A DNA stretch of 60,698 bases, from positions 1 to 60,698 of the forward strand of contig NZ_JAAHGH010000001.1 of NCBI RefSeq assembly GCF_010672525.1, written 5' to 3'. This DNA comes from Okeania sp. SIO2B3. Its GTDB lineage: Bacteria > Cyanobacteriota > Cyanobacteriia > Cyanobacteriales > Microcoleaceae. The notes beneath the pieces are model-generated. The model ran no database searches. It was not told the DNA's origin and worked only from the letters and a program-made list of their open reading frames with translations. A program made the translations under genes and the position numbers. This document shows positions 47,514 through 57,024 of this stretch, piece after piece; positions within the stretch are counted from its first letter, which is position 1, and every line of letters begins with the position of its first letter.

Positions 47514-49190
47514 CTAAGAAATCATTTGTCCACTTACAACAAATAGCTGTTTTTCTCTACCATTTCGTAGAATGTTAAATTGCAATTTTTGACCTACACC
47601 ACCAGCTTCAACTTTTCTCTGTAATTGTTCTGCATTAACAATTGATTGATTGTCAATTTCTACAATGACATCTCCTCTCCGAATGCCTGCTTTTTCTGCC
47701 GCAGTACCAGACAATACTTTCGTTACTAAAACTCCATTTACCTCTGGCAAAATTAAAATAGAATTGGGGTCAGCATTATTTTCTTTGGCAATTTCTGGTG
47801 TTAGAGAAATCATCTGAATACCAACAGAAGGATAGGGTAGTTGTTCTCCACGAGCTAGTATATATTTGATTTCTTTTAAATCTGTAACTTCATCTGTTCC
47901 TTTTACTTCCCCAATAAACTGTCTAACATCATTCAAACTCACAGTTACTGTGTCAACTTTATCTACTACATGAGCAGAAGAAATCATTTGTCCACTTACA
48001 ACAAATAACTGTTTTTCTCTACCATTTCTCAGAATTTTGAACTGTAATTTTTGACCTACACCACCAGCTTCAACTTTCCTCTGTAATTGTTCTGCACTAA
48101 CTATTGGTTGATTGTCAATTTCTAGAATTACATCTCCTCTGCGAATGCCTGCTTTTTCTGCCGCAGTACCAGACAATACTTTTGTCACTAAAACTCCATT
48201 TACCTCTGGCAAAATTAAAAAAGAATTGGGGTCAGTATTATTTTCTTTGGCAATTTCTGGAGTTAAAGTAATCATCTGAATACCAACAAAAGGATGAGGT
48301 ACTTGTTCTCCACGAGCTAATACATCTTTAATTTCTTTCGCTTTATTGATGGGAATAGCAAAACCAATACCCATAGCATCAGCTCTAATTGCAGTATTAA
48401 TCCCAATTACTTCACCTATTCCATTTAACAAAGGGCCCCCAGAATTTCCAGGATTAATCGCTGCATCTGTTTGAATAAAATCTAATCTTTTATCAGGAAT
48501 TCCTACTGCTGAACTAGGACGTTTTAAGGTACTAATAATTCCTAAAGTAACAGTGTTATTAAATCCCAAAGGATTTCCTACTGCTATTGCCCAATCTCCT
48601 ACCTGTACTGAGTCAGAATCACCTAAAGTTGCTACTGGTAAAGTTTCACCTTTTGTCTCAACTTTAACTACTGCTAAATCTGTAACTTCATCTGTTCCTT
48701 TTACCTCTCCAATAAACTGTCTCCCATCATTTAAACTCACAGTAACTTTGTCAGCTTGATCTACTACATGAGCATTGGTTAAAATTATGCCTTTCGAGTC
48801 AACAATAAAACCAGAACCTTGACCTTTTAACAATTCTTGTGAAGGAGGTTCTATTGGTAACTCACTACCAAAAAAACGTTCAAAAAAAGGGTCTTCAAAA
48901 AAAGAATTGGTTGGGCGAGTAATTAATCTTTCTGTGTCAATTCTCACCACAGCTGAACCAACTTTATTGACTGCCTCTGTCACAAAACTATTACTACTTC
49001 TAGTATTTAGATTTTCTGGTGAAGTTTGCAATGCTAATAACTGAGGATTTGATAATCCTTGGAATAGTCTTGAAGCTGCCATTGCTGGAAGGGTAGGCAG
49101 ACAAGTAACTATTAAAGTAAAAACAACAAGAATGGCCAATAATTGAGAAGCTATTTTGGTAGTTATTTGAGAAAATTTCTGCAATTTCAT
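47514..49190 (-). CDS. HtrA/Deg-family periplasmic serine protease with internal partial duplication
   Basis: 558 residues. A signal peptide or anchor ends near residue 38 (LPAMAAS). The trypsin fold has H141 (NAHVVDQ), D171 (EVTDLAVVKV) and S250 (NPGNSGGPL), the full triad. PDZ1 spans about 295-400. Residues 404-438 repeat 140-172, and 439-558 repeat about 286-404, so a second block carries a stub of the protease fold (histidine and aspartate strands) and a second PDZ but no serine region. The DNA identity is high, so the duplication is recent or conserved by exchange. This gives a two-PDZ Deg, unlike the single PDZ of usual cyanobacterial HhoA/HhoB/HtrA. It is divergent from a CsoR-type regulator. 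Confidence 0.92.
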   Translation of the reverse strand: MKLQKFSQITTKIASQLLAILVVFTLIVTCLPTLPAMAASRLFQGLSNPQLLALQTSPENLNTRSSNSFVTEAVNKVGSAVVRIDTERLITRPTNSFFEDPFFERFFGSELPIEPPSQELLKGQGSGFIVDSKGIILTNAHVVDQADKVTVSLNDGRQFIGEVKGTDEVTDLAVVKVETKGETLPVATLGDSDSVQVGDWAIAVGNPLGFNNTVTLGIISTLKRPSSAVGIPDKRLDFIQTDAAINPGNSGGPLLNGIGEVIGINTAIRADAMGIGFAIPINKAKEIKDVLARGEQVPHPFVGIQMITLTPEIAKENNTDPNSFLILPEVNGVLVTKVLSGTAAEKAGIRRGDVILEIDNQPIVSAEQLQRKVEAGGVGQKLQFKILRNGREKQLFVVSGQMISSAHVVDKVDTVTVSLNDVRQFIGEVKGTDEVTDLKEIKYILARGEQLPYPSVGIQMISLTPEIAKENNADPNSILILPEVNGVLVTKVLSGTAAEKAGIRRGDVIVEIDNQSIVNAEQLQRKVEAGGVGQKLQFNILRNGREKQLFVVSGQMIS

Positions 49191-49220
49191 AGCATTAAAG
49201 TTTGATTGACTAACTGAGTG

Positions 49221-49247
49221 GGATTAGTGTTATAATAATCCTAATCC
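49221..49247. promoter_or_regulatory. Inverted repeat between divergent htrA-like and csoR-like genes
   Basis: GGATTAG (49221-49227), 13 nt, CTAATCC (49241-49247): a perfect 7-bp inverted repeat overlapping AT-rich promoter-like sequence, 24 nt from the csoR-type start. It could be an operator for this metal sensor, but CsoR/InrS sites are usually G/C-tract repeats, so it is tentative. Confidence 0.35.
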
Positions 49248-49270
49248 TAACTATATTATACTAAAAATCC

Positions 49271-49642
49271 ATGGTGTTATCTCAGGAACAACAAAAAGAA
49301 CAGCTACCTCATAATCAAGCCAAAGCAGAGTCAAATTCGGAACATAACCACAACTGTTCTGCTCATCCTCATGTTCATAGTGAAGAATCCCTACAACGTC
49401 TTGTGAATAGATTATCAAGAATTGAAGGGCACGTTAGAGGAATTAAAACTATGATCAAAGATAGTCGTCCTTGTCCTGATGTCTTAGTACAAATAGCTGC
49501 TGTTCGTGGTGCTTTAGACCGAGTAGCTCGTATGGTTTTAGATAACCATTTATCTGATTGTATTGCCCGGGCAACTCAAGATGGAGATATTGATGTTGAG
49601 ATGGCAGCTTTAAAGTCAGCTTTAGATAGATTTTTACCTTAA
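49271..49642 (+). CDS. CsoR/RcnR-family metal-responsive repressor, InrS-like
   Basis: 123 residues. C68, H93 and C97 have the spacing of the Ni(II) site of Synechocystis InrS (Cys-x24-His-x3-Cys), and the His/Cys-rich N-terminus (HNHNCSAHPHVH, residues 25-36) can supply further ligands. The four-helix CsoR body is VNRLSRIEGHVRGIKTMIKD, then VAAVRGALDRVARMVLDNHLSDC-type segments. InrS derepresses nickel efflux; no efflux gene is next to it here. It is divergent from htrA. Confidence 0.88.
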   Translation: MVLSQEQQKEQLPHNQAKAESNSEHNHNCSAHPHVHSEESLQRLVNRLSRIEGHVRGIKTMIKDSRPCPDVLVQIAAVRGALDRVARMVLDNHLSDCIARATQDGDIDVEMAALKSALDRFLP

Positions 49643-49649
49643 TTGAAGA

Positions 49650-49685
<36 letters not shown>

Positions 49686-49920
49686 AAATTTCTTATCGAT
49701 TCGCTCCCCCAAACAATTTTAAGCACCCCCGTTGACGGTGGGGTATTAAACCTATAAGGAAAATGATAATTTTTTACCTTTATCCACTAAAATTAAATCA
49801 ATGGTTTGACTAGAAAATTCAGTTATCGATTAGCTGCAAAATCAACAGTAAATTTCATCATATTCCATCAAATAATTTGACTTTTTAGCAAAGCAAGAAA
49901 AAGATTTCATTAAACAACTT

Positions 49921-50601
49921 ATGTTAAAAAAAATAGCTTTGTGGTTACTTTGGATTGGTTTTAGCATTTACGCATTTATGCTAGCACCTCCTGACCAACC
50001 AGATACTTTTGAATTAATTCAAAAATTGTCAACAGGTCAATGGGAAAATATCAATCCGTTGATTGTATCTCTATTTAATATTATGGGAATATGGCCATTG
50101 ATTTACAGTTGTTTAATGTTCTTTGATGGCAGAGGACAAAAAACACCAGCTTGGTTATTTTCAACATTATCATTTGGAGTCGGAGCATTTGCTATTTTAC
50201 CCTATCTAGGATGGCGTCAACCTAATCCAAATTTTTCAGGAAAAAAGAACTTATTTTTAAATATTTTAGATTCTCGAATTTTAGGAATTTCTTTAACATT
50301 AGCTACAATTTTATTACTAATATACGGTTTAACAAATGGCGACTGGGAAGATTTTATTCAACAGTGGCAAAGTAGTAGATTTATTCATGTAATGAGTCTA
50401 GATTTTTGTCTATTGTGTCTATTATTTCCCACTTTATTAGGAGATGATATGAGCAGGCGAGGAATGAAAAAATATCCGTGGTATTGGATAGCATTAGTTC
50501 CACTTTTAGGTCCATTAATTTATTTGTCTGTACGTTCACCTCTATTAGCAGCAGATGCCTCTACAATATCAAATCAACAAGAAGCTACATTCAACAATTA
50601 A
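49921..50601 (+). CDS. Six-helix membrane protein of unknown function
   Basis: 226 residues with six hydrophobic helices by eye: about 5-21, 44-66, 74-95, 115-135, 150-170 and 183-203, the first after two lysines. Loops contain GTGQW-type acidic/Trp segments (PDQPDTFELIQKL, GDWEDFIQQWQ). It resembles conserved cyanobacterial/plastid membrane proteins without assigned role. No signal peptide separate from helix 1. Confidence 0.7.
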   Translation: MLKKIALWLLWIGFSIYAFMLAPPDQPDTFELIQKLSTGQWENINPLIVSLFNIMGIWPLIYSCLMFFDGRGQKTPAWLFSTLSFGVGAFAILPYLGWRQPNPNFSGKKNLFLNILDSRILGISLTLATILLLIYGLTNGDWEDFIQQWQSSRFIHVMSLDFCLLCLLFPTLLGDDMSRRGMKKYPWYWIALVPLLGPLIYLSVRSPLLAADASTISNQQEATFNN

Positions 50602-50865
50602 TAATTAATAATTAATAATTAATAATTAATAATTAATAATGGGTTTGCTGATTAAATCTAAAAACATTGAAATATAGGCGAACGGCCGTTTGCTTCGCAT
50701 AACTATCGTTAACGCCCCTACAATATTGACTATTTTCCCCTAATCTTGAATTATACCAATGCTACCGGATTTGATATCAATCCAGAATAAAAGCTGCTTC
50801 ATAAAACCGATATAAAACGTCATAACAATTGACATTTTAATGTTTACTTCCTGCTTCTACTGAGG
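50602..50865. repeat. Tandem TTAATAA units and fragment of the TAGGG(C/T)TTGC element
   Basis: 50598-50640 is seven copies of AATTAATAA-type repeats. 50640-50680 begins GGGTTTGCTGATTAAATCTA, a fragment of the element at 14991. 50757-50775 has GCTACCGGATTTGATATCAA, a decayed terminus of the CATGTCCGG family. Confidence 0.55.
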
Positions 50866-51150
50866 CCGTCGGCGGTTACTCATCCACAGGCATTGACGGG
50901 TCTTGCCCGACCGCATTTCTTGAGTGCGTAATTCTGAGGAGACCTCAGAATTACGCACTCGCTCTCTCAAATTAATACTGGCGTTTAAATCTCAATAAGA
51001 TTGACAACCCACATTCTGGGCAATCATAAGTTCTCATATCCAAGGGCATATCTTGGACATGACCACAGTTAGAGCAAGTTTTTGATGACGGAAAAAATCT
51101 ATCAACTACCACTAGCCCAGAACCATACCATTCGCACTTATATTCTAGCT
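50866..51150 (-). pseudogene. tnpB: C-terminal remnant of a second IS200/IS605-family TnpB
   Basis: Reads YKCEWYGSGLVVVDRFFPSS, KTCSNCGHVQDMPLDMRTYDCPECGLSI, the TnpB zinc ribbon with its four cysteines. A frameshift follows (FKRQY stop at 50972). A further in-frame tail piece, PVNACG-stop-VTADGLSRSRK, can be read about 50870-50920. Upstream of 51150 the sequence is a GTGGGGGAGTG tract, so the N-terminal nuclease part is gone. Confidence 0.7.
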
Positions 51151-51193
51151 CTCCTACTCCCTCACTCCCCCACTCCCCCACTCCCTCACTCCC

Positions 51194-51637
51194 CTACTCG
51201 CATTCCCGTTTTGTCATATCATGTCTATACCGAAACATATCCTCTAGTCGAGAATCTACCCACCAACCTAAAAAAGATTCCGCTAACCAATCTCCAGGCA
51301 AAGAAAAAGCGATCGCATCAGTTAACCTCGTCTTACCATCTTCTTCACTAAACTGATGACGATGAGTCCAACTAGCCATTGGCCCTTCTTTCTGTTCATC
51401 AGTAAACAGACGATATTTTTCACACTCTGTATGTACGGCCACCCACTTCACAGGAATTGGACCGAGCCAAATCTGAAATTCTGATATGGCCCCTATTTCC
51501 AGTCCACCTTGACGACGGATGATTTGGACTGGTTGCCAAGGCGGTGTCAGAATTTGCAGAATATCGGAACGTTCGTGAAATTCCCAAACAACTTCAACTG
51601 GTGCATTGATTAACGTTGAATACCGAAAGTGCAACAT
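51194..51637 (-). CDS. Polyketide-cyclase/START-like (SRPBCC) protein
   Basis: 147 residues: FRYSTLINAPVEVVWEFHERSD at the N-terminus and a long C-terminal helix (FLGWWVDSRLEDMFRYRHDMTKRE) are the SRPBCC signature. The cavity-lining strands (EIGAISEFQIWLGPIPVKWVAVHTE) follow. Ligand and role are unknown. The gene ends in a CCCTACTCGC tract just beyond the tnpB remnant. Confidence 0.8.
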   Translation of the reverse strand: MLHFRYSTLINAPVEVVWEFHERSDILQILTPPWQPVQIIRRQGGLEIGAISEFQIWLGPIPVKWVAVHTECEKYRLFTDEQKEGPMASWTHRHQFSEEDGKTRLTDAIAFSLPGDWLAESFLGWWVDSRLEDMFRYRHDMTKRECE

Positions 51638-52114
51638 TCTTAATCCTCAAGAGTTATCACAATTATTGTTTTCTGAACTATTTTTATTCCAAACTTTACT
51701 AAATCTTTAAAATTTAAGTGTATTTGACTATAAAATTATGAAGATTTGGTAAAGTTGGCCCTGAGAGTACAGCAATATTACTGATTTTATTCCATAATAA
51801 TATTCAAGAACCATATTCAAGGTATATGATTCTTGATTAGAGAGTTTAAGTAATTTTTAGAGATGGGAGACAAGGGAAAATATATACAGATTCCACTAAG
51901 GGTGAGGTACACCCATCGCGGGCAAGATGCCCGCACTTGCATTAATTCAATTGTTAATCTCTGTACTTCTTATGCGAGGAATCTACTGTATGAGCGTGTT
52001 TTTTTATACTGCCGATCGCGATCATGTATATCAGTAATTATCCAATAGCGTAGCTCCCCCGGAGTTAGCACATAATATTAGTCAAAAACTCAGGTTAGAA
52101 CTGTATTCCAAAAT
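51638..52114. other. Gene-free spacer
   Basis: Contains AAGATTTGGTAAAG at 51730-51743 (also at 53086) and the palindrome GCGGGCAAGATGCCCGC at about 51918-51935. No gene was seen. Confidence 0.45.
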
Positions 52115-52123
52115 ATGTATTCT

Positions 52124-52276
52124 ATGAAAAGCTATCTAGCGATCACTACTGTATTGTCTACTTTGGGTATTCTTGCTGCTCCTAATGCTTTGGCAGCATT
52201 CTTCAACTTAGACAATATTAATGGATATATTGTAGAAACAGGAATAATTAGTGAAATAAATGAAACTGGACTTTAG
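52124..52276 (+). CDS. Small exported peptide, 50 aa
   Basis: MKSYLAITTVLSTLGILAAP followed by NALA-AFF is a textbook Sec signal peptide with A-x-A cleavage, leaving a mature peptide of about 25 residues (FFNLDNINGYIVETGIIS, EINETGL). An in-frame ATG at 52115 would add three residues. It may be a true micropeptide or the 5' end of a lost exported-protein gene. Confidence 0.5.
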   Translation: MKSYLAITTVLSTLGILAAPNALAAFFNLDNINGYIVETGIISEINETGL

Positions 52277-53364
52277 TCAAAAGTCATGCATCGAGTGCGT
52301 AATTTGTCGGTCTCCGTTGCTTCCGCAAAGACTATGCCAACAGTTGGGTAAGACGAACTCAAGACAGTCATGTATTCAAAAGTTGACTTCTCATAAGTTT
52401 CGGCCTTCAACAATATCCTAACATAATTGCGTAATGCTATATAGCAGTCGAAGGAGAGGTTAAGGAGATATCAAAAGCTTAAAGCTCAGACAACGCCAGA
52501 TTTTTCCTTCTTCCTTCTCTCATAGATAACTAAAGTAAAGCCTTCTTCCTTCTGCTTATCAGTACAGCACTTGATAGTCACTGATTTTACCCATTATTGG
52601 TATTACTGTAAGAGCTACTTCTCTGTAAGGCGATTACCAAATTGCTATTTTAACTGTCCCTGAAGTTACAGCTCTACTTGGCTTTTTGGTGGTTAGTACT
52701 CTAGTCTCAGACTAGAAGTAGAAGCTAATGTCAAAAACTAATCAAAAATACTTAATCTGACACAACAACATCTCTAAAGTTAGATGAGTTTTTTATTTCA
52801 AGAAATTTTACTTTCTGCAAATTAGTCTATTAATTAAGTATGGATTGTACTTTTTTATACAAGTTGTTTTGCTAATTAAAATTCAATTTTATATATTTTT
52901 AATAATCCACAACCTACTAATTCAATTTACGGGTTTACGGAAAAATATTGTATAGAAAAACAATGTATAGTTAGCAACATAGCAATTTGAGTAAAGTCGA
53001 ACATGACCAGTAGAAAGTTAGAGATATTGCAGACTTGGAATTGATATAGAATTATATACTTTTGACAAATTTATCTTATAAAGATTTGGTAAAGCAAATT
53101 TAAAATAATTGCTAGTTTTATGAAGATGGAATAAAGATATTCAGTTAAGTATAGCTATAAAAGCCTTATTAATTTATGATGTTGTTTAAGTTAAGTGATT
53201 AAACTTTCAAGTAAAAAATCTTCATGGGAGCAAAAAAATGTCTCAAAAAAGACTAACATAAATGGCTGATTTATTATGAAATTGAACGTAATTACTTATT
53301 TGATTCTTGATTAATTAAGTAGTGAAACGAAAATGTAGATGACCCCTAATAAATTACAAAACAA
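52277..53364. other. 1.1-kb gene-free stretch
   Basis: An inverted copy of the GCGTTGTCTGAG/polypurine repeat is at about 52474-52556. AAGATTTGGTAAAG recurs at 53086. At 53224-53265 a GGGAG followed by ATGTCTCAAAAAAGACTAAC gives only seven codons. No real gene is visible. Confidence 0.4.
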
Positions 53365-54438
53365 ATGACTATGATTTTACCTCAATCTATAAATCTGAAA
53401 ATCAAACCATCCCCAGCCTCAGTACAAGTACTGATGCCACGTGTAAAACCATTAAATCCTACTGCTGCTTCTTACTACGATCTGACTAACTTAGGAACAC
53501 TTGGAGGTGGTATAAGTGTAGCTAAAGATATTAACGATTCTGCTCAAATAGTCGGTTATTCAATTAACGATATAGGTCAAAAACAAGCCTTTGTATGGAA
53601 CCTTAAAGAAGGTATGCAAGATATTGGTACTATTGGCAATGATTCTAGCTGTGCCTATAGTATTAATGACTATGGCCAAGTAGTCGGCTATTCTGTATCT
53701 GATTGTGGTCAACGGAGAGCTTTTATTTGGGATAAGATAAAAGGCATACATTGCCTTGATGCCAAAAGTAATAATTTGAGTGAGGCTTATGGTATTAATA
53801 ATTCTGGTCAAGTAGTAGGTTTTTCTGTCACCAATAATGGTCAAAGAAAAGCTTTTATTTGGGATGAGACAAAAGGCATACAAAATCTTAGTATTTCTGA
53901 TGATATAGAAAGTAGTGCCTACGCAATTAACTATTCTGGTCAAGTAGTAGGGTATTCTGTCTCTTCAGATTTAATCGTAAAAACTTTTATATGGAATGGT
54001 GACAAAGATATCCAAGAATTACCAGGTTTTTTAGGTTCAGATCTTAATATGTCTGGTCAGGTTATTGGTTTTTATTCTGTACCTCAACACAATAACCGAG
54101 CTTTTTTGTGGAATAACACTGAAGAATTTCAAGACCTTGGTACTATTTCTAATAATGCCAACTTACAATTTTTTGACAGTGAAGCTCATAGTATTAATGA
54201 TTCTGGTGTAATAGTTGGTTCTTCTGACAAGCTAATAAATACGGAGCAAGAAGAATTTGCTCAAAGAGCTTTTATTTGGGATAGTGTTAATAAGATGCAA
54301 GACCTAAATGATTTGATCGATCCGTCCTCCGGTTGGGTTCTGACAGAAGCGCGCTCTATTAATAGTCATGGGCAAATTGTGGGATGGGGAACTAAAGGTC
54401 AAAGTTGTTGTGCTTTTCTTTTGACACCTATTTCCTAA
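53365..54438 (+). CDS. HAF-repeat protein (extracellular repeat family)
   Basis: 357 residues, about seven HAF repeats of 40-50 residues with the pattern Y-x-I-N-(D/N)-x-G-x-V-V-G-(Y/F)-S, then (R/K)-A-F-(I/V)-W-(D/N): for example INDYGQVVGYSVSDCGQRRA and INNSGQVVGFSVTNNGQRKA. The repeats form a beta-propeller-like structure. No clear signal peptide; the N-terminus (MTMILPQSINLKIKPSPASV) is atypical. Role unknown. Confidence 0.87.
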   Translation: MTMILPQSINLKIKPSPASVQVLMPRVKPLNPTAASYYDLTNLGTLGGGISVAKDINDSAQIVGYSINDIGQKQAFVWNLKEGMQDIGTIGNDSSCAYSINDYGQVVGYSVSDCGQRRAFIWDKIKGIHCLDAKSNNLSEAYGINNSGQVVGFSVTNNGQRKAFIWDETKGIQNLSISDDIESSAYAINYSGQVVGYSVSSDLIVKTFIWNGDKDIQELPGFLGSDLNMSGQVIGFYSVPQHNNRAFLWNNTEEFQDLGTISNNANLQFFDSEAHSINDSGVIVGSSDKLINTEQEEFAQRAFIWDSVNKMQDLNDLIDPSSGWVLTEARSINSHGQIVGWGTKGQSCCAFLLTPIS

Positions 54439-54666
54439 TAGAGATAATAGATAATACAATTAAATATTTATAGGTAGTGATTGTCCTAGATAATTCATTC
54501 TCAAACTTTAATACATATCGCTTTGCTTCTAAAAATAGGGGCAAAGCTACAAGGTCATAGCTTGTTTTTACTAGGATAAAATAAGCTATAGTTTTGATTG
54601 AGTAATTGCAAACAAAAAGTAATTTCATTAGATTTAAAATGAAGGGGATTTTCCTAGAAGATTTGG

Positions 54667-55090
54667 TTAATTTTCAGGTATAAGATAAGGCTCTAGAATT
54701 GCTTTAGTTTTTTCTTTTTTGCCATTGCTGATAACCTCTACTTTGATTTTTTTTCTAATTTTGCTTGATTTGATTTTTTCTTTGACTTCTGTTGCATCTT
54801 TACGCCTACTTTTACTTTGAATATTATAATTTTTATCTAGATGTTCTAAACGTGACTGGTAAGCACTATGAAAATATTGAAAATCTAGCTCATTCTTTCC
54901 TAATGAACAAACCAAAACCAAAAGATTAACATCATCATGCTGATTATCTTGATAAAAATTAGTTAGTGACTTTTGCCATTTTTCCTTGGAATTAGATTCT
55001 ATTAAAGTTTTTAGCAAAAGTTTTTCAAACTCCCAAGGAGCAGGTAAATACTGAAAACATCCACCAGTACAAGCCAAAACAAACCTTTCT
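54667..55090 (-). pseudogene. C-terminal remnant of a PP2C-type protein phosphatase
   Basis: RFVLACTGGCFQYLPAPWEF, then LLLKTLIESNSKEKW and DNQHDDVNLLVLVCSLG resemble the end of cyanobacterial PP2C-like Ser/Thr phosphatases (the FQYLP motif and the final metal-binding D-D). The upstream catalytic core is absent: upstream lies a gene-free spacer, and a stop precedes ERFVLACTGG. The last 55 residues are a basic tail. Assignment rests on two motifs only. Confidence 0.5.
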
Positions 55091-55383
55091 TATGAAAACT
55101 CAAATTTGCTGATAACTATAATTTTATCTTGATCCATCAGTCTTTACCCATGAAACTAGATATGTTTTTTCCTTGTTGTTAGATACTTCTAAGTTAAAAA
55201 ATATGTGGTAGTAATATTAAGTTACTACAATCTTAGTTATTACTGTAACAAACAGAAACTTATTAGATACTATTAACAATTGCTGCTATAATTTCTTCAT
55301 TTTCAAATTCTTCAAGACCTTCTCCAGCTTTTGAGGGATAATGAATAGTCTGCTTCCAAGAACTTGCAAATGACTTCTAACTT

Positions 55384-57024
55384 CTAATTTATGACTTCTG
55401 ACTTCTGACTTCTGACTTCCCCTATTGCCTCTGCTAAATGTTTCTTTAAAGTTGTTATTGGTAGAGGACCTTGAATATGATTCCAAGGCAAAATTTGCTC
55501 TAACTTCCAATCATTAAAAACATAAAAATCCAACTCTGGTAACTCCCCACGCAACTCTTTAAAAGCTCTCTTATAACTTCCCAAAGAATCCCCATAATTT
55601 CTTACCAATTCTAATAATTTAGATAACCTTCTATCTCCCCTAGAAATTAACCCTTGTATCATCGACCATTTATAACTTTCTGGGCGAAAATCTATCCCTT
55701 TTGACCGTAGTTGTTTCTCCAAAAACTTCAGTCTTTTTTCTGATTGAGAATTAACTCCAAACCATTGAAAAGGAGTGTGAGATTTCGGTACAAAAGTGCT
55801 ACATCCCAAACTTAATCTTAAACCAGGAGTAGCTTTTTTCAAAGCCAACATCATTTCTATAGTAGCATCCAAATCTTCTACTTCTTCTCCCGGCAACCCC
55901 ACCATTCCATAAAATTTAATTGCTTTTAAACCACCAGCTTTAGCATTAACAGCAGCTGCAATAATTTCCTCATTTTCCAACTTTTTATTTATAACTTTTC
56001 GCAGGCGATCGCTCCCACTTTCTACAGCAATAGTAATTGATTTTGTATCTCTATTACTTAAAATTTTTGCTAATTTTTCCGTCACCGTATTTGTTCTTAC
56101 CGATGCAATACTCAACCGAATATCATCATATTTTGGCTGATTCAAATAATCCAATAAACTATCAAATTCAGGATGTTGAGTTACCGAAGCTCCCAATAAA
56201 CCCAAACGTTTTGTAACAGTTAATCCCTTTTCAATAGCAGGAATTAGAGACCCTTCTAAACTAGCACTTCTAAATGGTAAAGTCAGATAACTTGCCAAAC
56301 AAAAACGACACATTTCCGGGCAACTTCTCACCACTTCTACCATAAAAATATTTTCCCAAGCTGCCTTTTCAGTCACGACAGTAGAAGCAGATAAAGTATT
56401 ACCCCGATAAGTTTGTTTTTGCACCACAGTAGAAATATCTTTATCTATAGGTTCAATAGATTTAATAGCACCATCAACACTTTCATAAGTTACTTCATAA
56501 AGACTAGGAATATAAACCCCAGGTACTTGAGATAAATGTTTTAATTGTACCTGTTTTTCAGCACCCCTAATTTCTTTATAAGCTTCAATAAAATCCCCTA
56601 ATAAATTCTCTCCATCTCCCAATAAAATTACATCAAAAAAATCAGCAAAAGGTTCAGGGTTTGCCGTTAAAACAGGTCCCCCACCAAATACTATTGGATA
56701 ATTTGTTGCCCAACGATTTTTAGCTCTAATAGGAATTTCTAAAGACTCCAGAATATTGAAAATATTCACATAATCAAGTTCCCAAGAAATAGAAAAACCA
56801 AATAATTCTACTTCTGGTGGAAGAGGTTCATTAATATCAGTAAATAAACGACTAACTTGTAGATCGGAACGCATTGCTAAAGTTGCCCAAACAATCTGAT
56901 AACCAAGGCTAGTTATTCCTACAGTATATTCATTAGGAAAAGCAAAAATAATCGGAATAGCATTAGATTCAGGTATTGCTGGAGTGAAGAGTAAACGTTC
57001 AGTATTAAATATATTAGTAGACAT
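55384..57024 (-). CDS. B12-binding-type radical SAM protein
   Basis: 546 residues. A cobalamin-binding-like N-domain (about 20-150; IIFAFPNEYTVGITSLGYQIVW, ELFGFSISWELDYVN, FGGGPVLTANPEPFADFFD) is followed by the radical SAM domain with CX3CX2C at C235, C239 and C242 (VRSCPEMCRFC) and IKFYGMVGLPGEEVEDLDATI. The C-terminal 130 residues match the family. It resembles the first half of TIGR03960-type proteins, conserved in cyanobacteria and elsewhere, with unknown substrate. No partner gene for the second half is adjacent. The last residues EVRSQKSEVIN read into a GACTTCTGACTTCTGACTT repeat. Confidence 0.88.
   Translation of the reverse strand: MSTNIFNTERLLFTPAIPESNAIPIIFAFPNEYTVGITSLGYQIVWATLAMRSDLQVSRLFTDINEPLPPEVELFGFSISWELDYVNIFNILESLEIPIRAKNRWATNYPIVFGGGPVLTANPEPFADFFDVILLGDGENLLGDFIEAYKEIRGAEKQVQLKHLSQVPGVYIPSLYEVTYESVDGAIKSIEPIDKDISTVVQKQTYRGNTLSASTVVTEKAAWENIFMVEVVRSCPEMCRFCLASYLTLPFRSASLEGSLIPAIEKGLTVTKRLGLLGASVTQHPEFDSLLDYLNQPKYDDIRLSIASVRTNTVTEKLAKILSNRDTKSITIAVESGSDRLRKVINKKLENEEIIAAAVNAKAGGLKAIKFYGMVGLPGEEVEDLDATIEMMLALKKATPGLRLSLGCSTFVPKSHTPFQWFGVNSQSEKRLKFLEKQLRSKGIDFRPESYKWSMIQGLISRGDRRLSKLLELVRNYGDSLGSYKRAFKELRGELPELDFYVFNDWKLEQILPWNHIQGPLPITTLKKHLAEAIGEVRSQKSEVIN

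Noticed and set aside
53224-53265. GGGAG ribosome site with ATG (MSQKRLT)
   Set aside because: Only seven codons before a stop; could be a leader peptide but there is no supporting structure.
54428-54628. 66-residue minus-strand ORF
   Set aside because: No motif or ribosome site, and it runs antisense into the end of the HAF-repeat gene.
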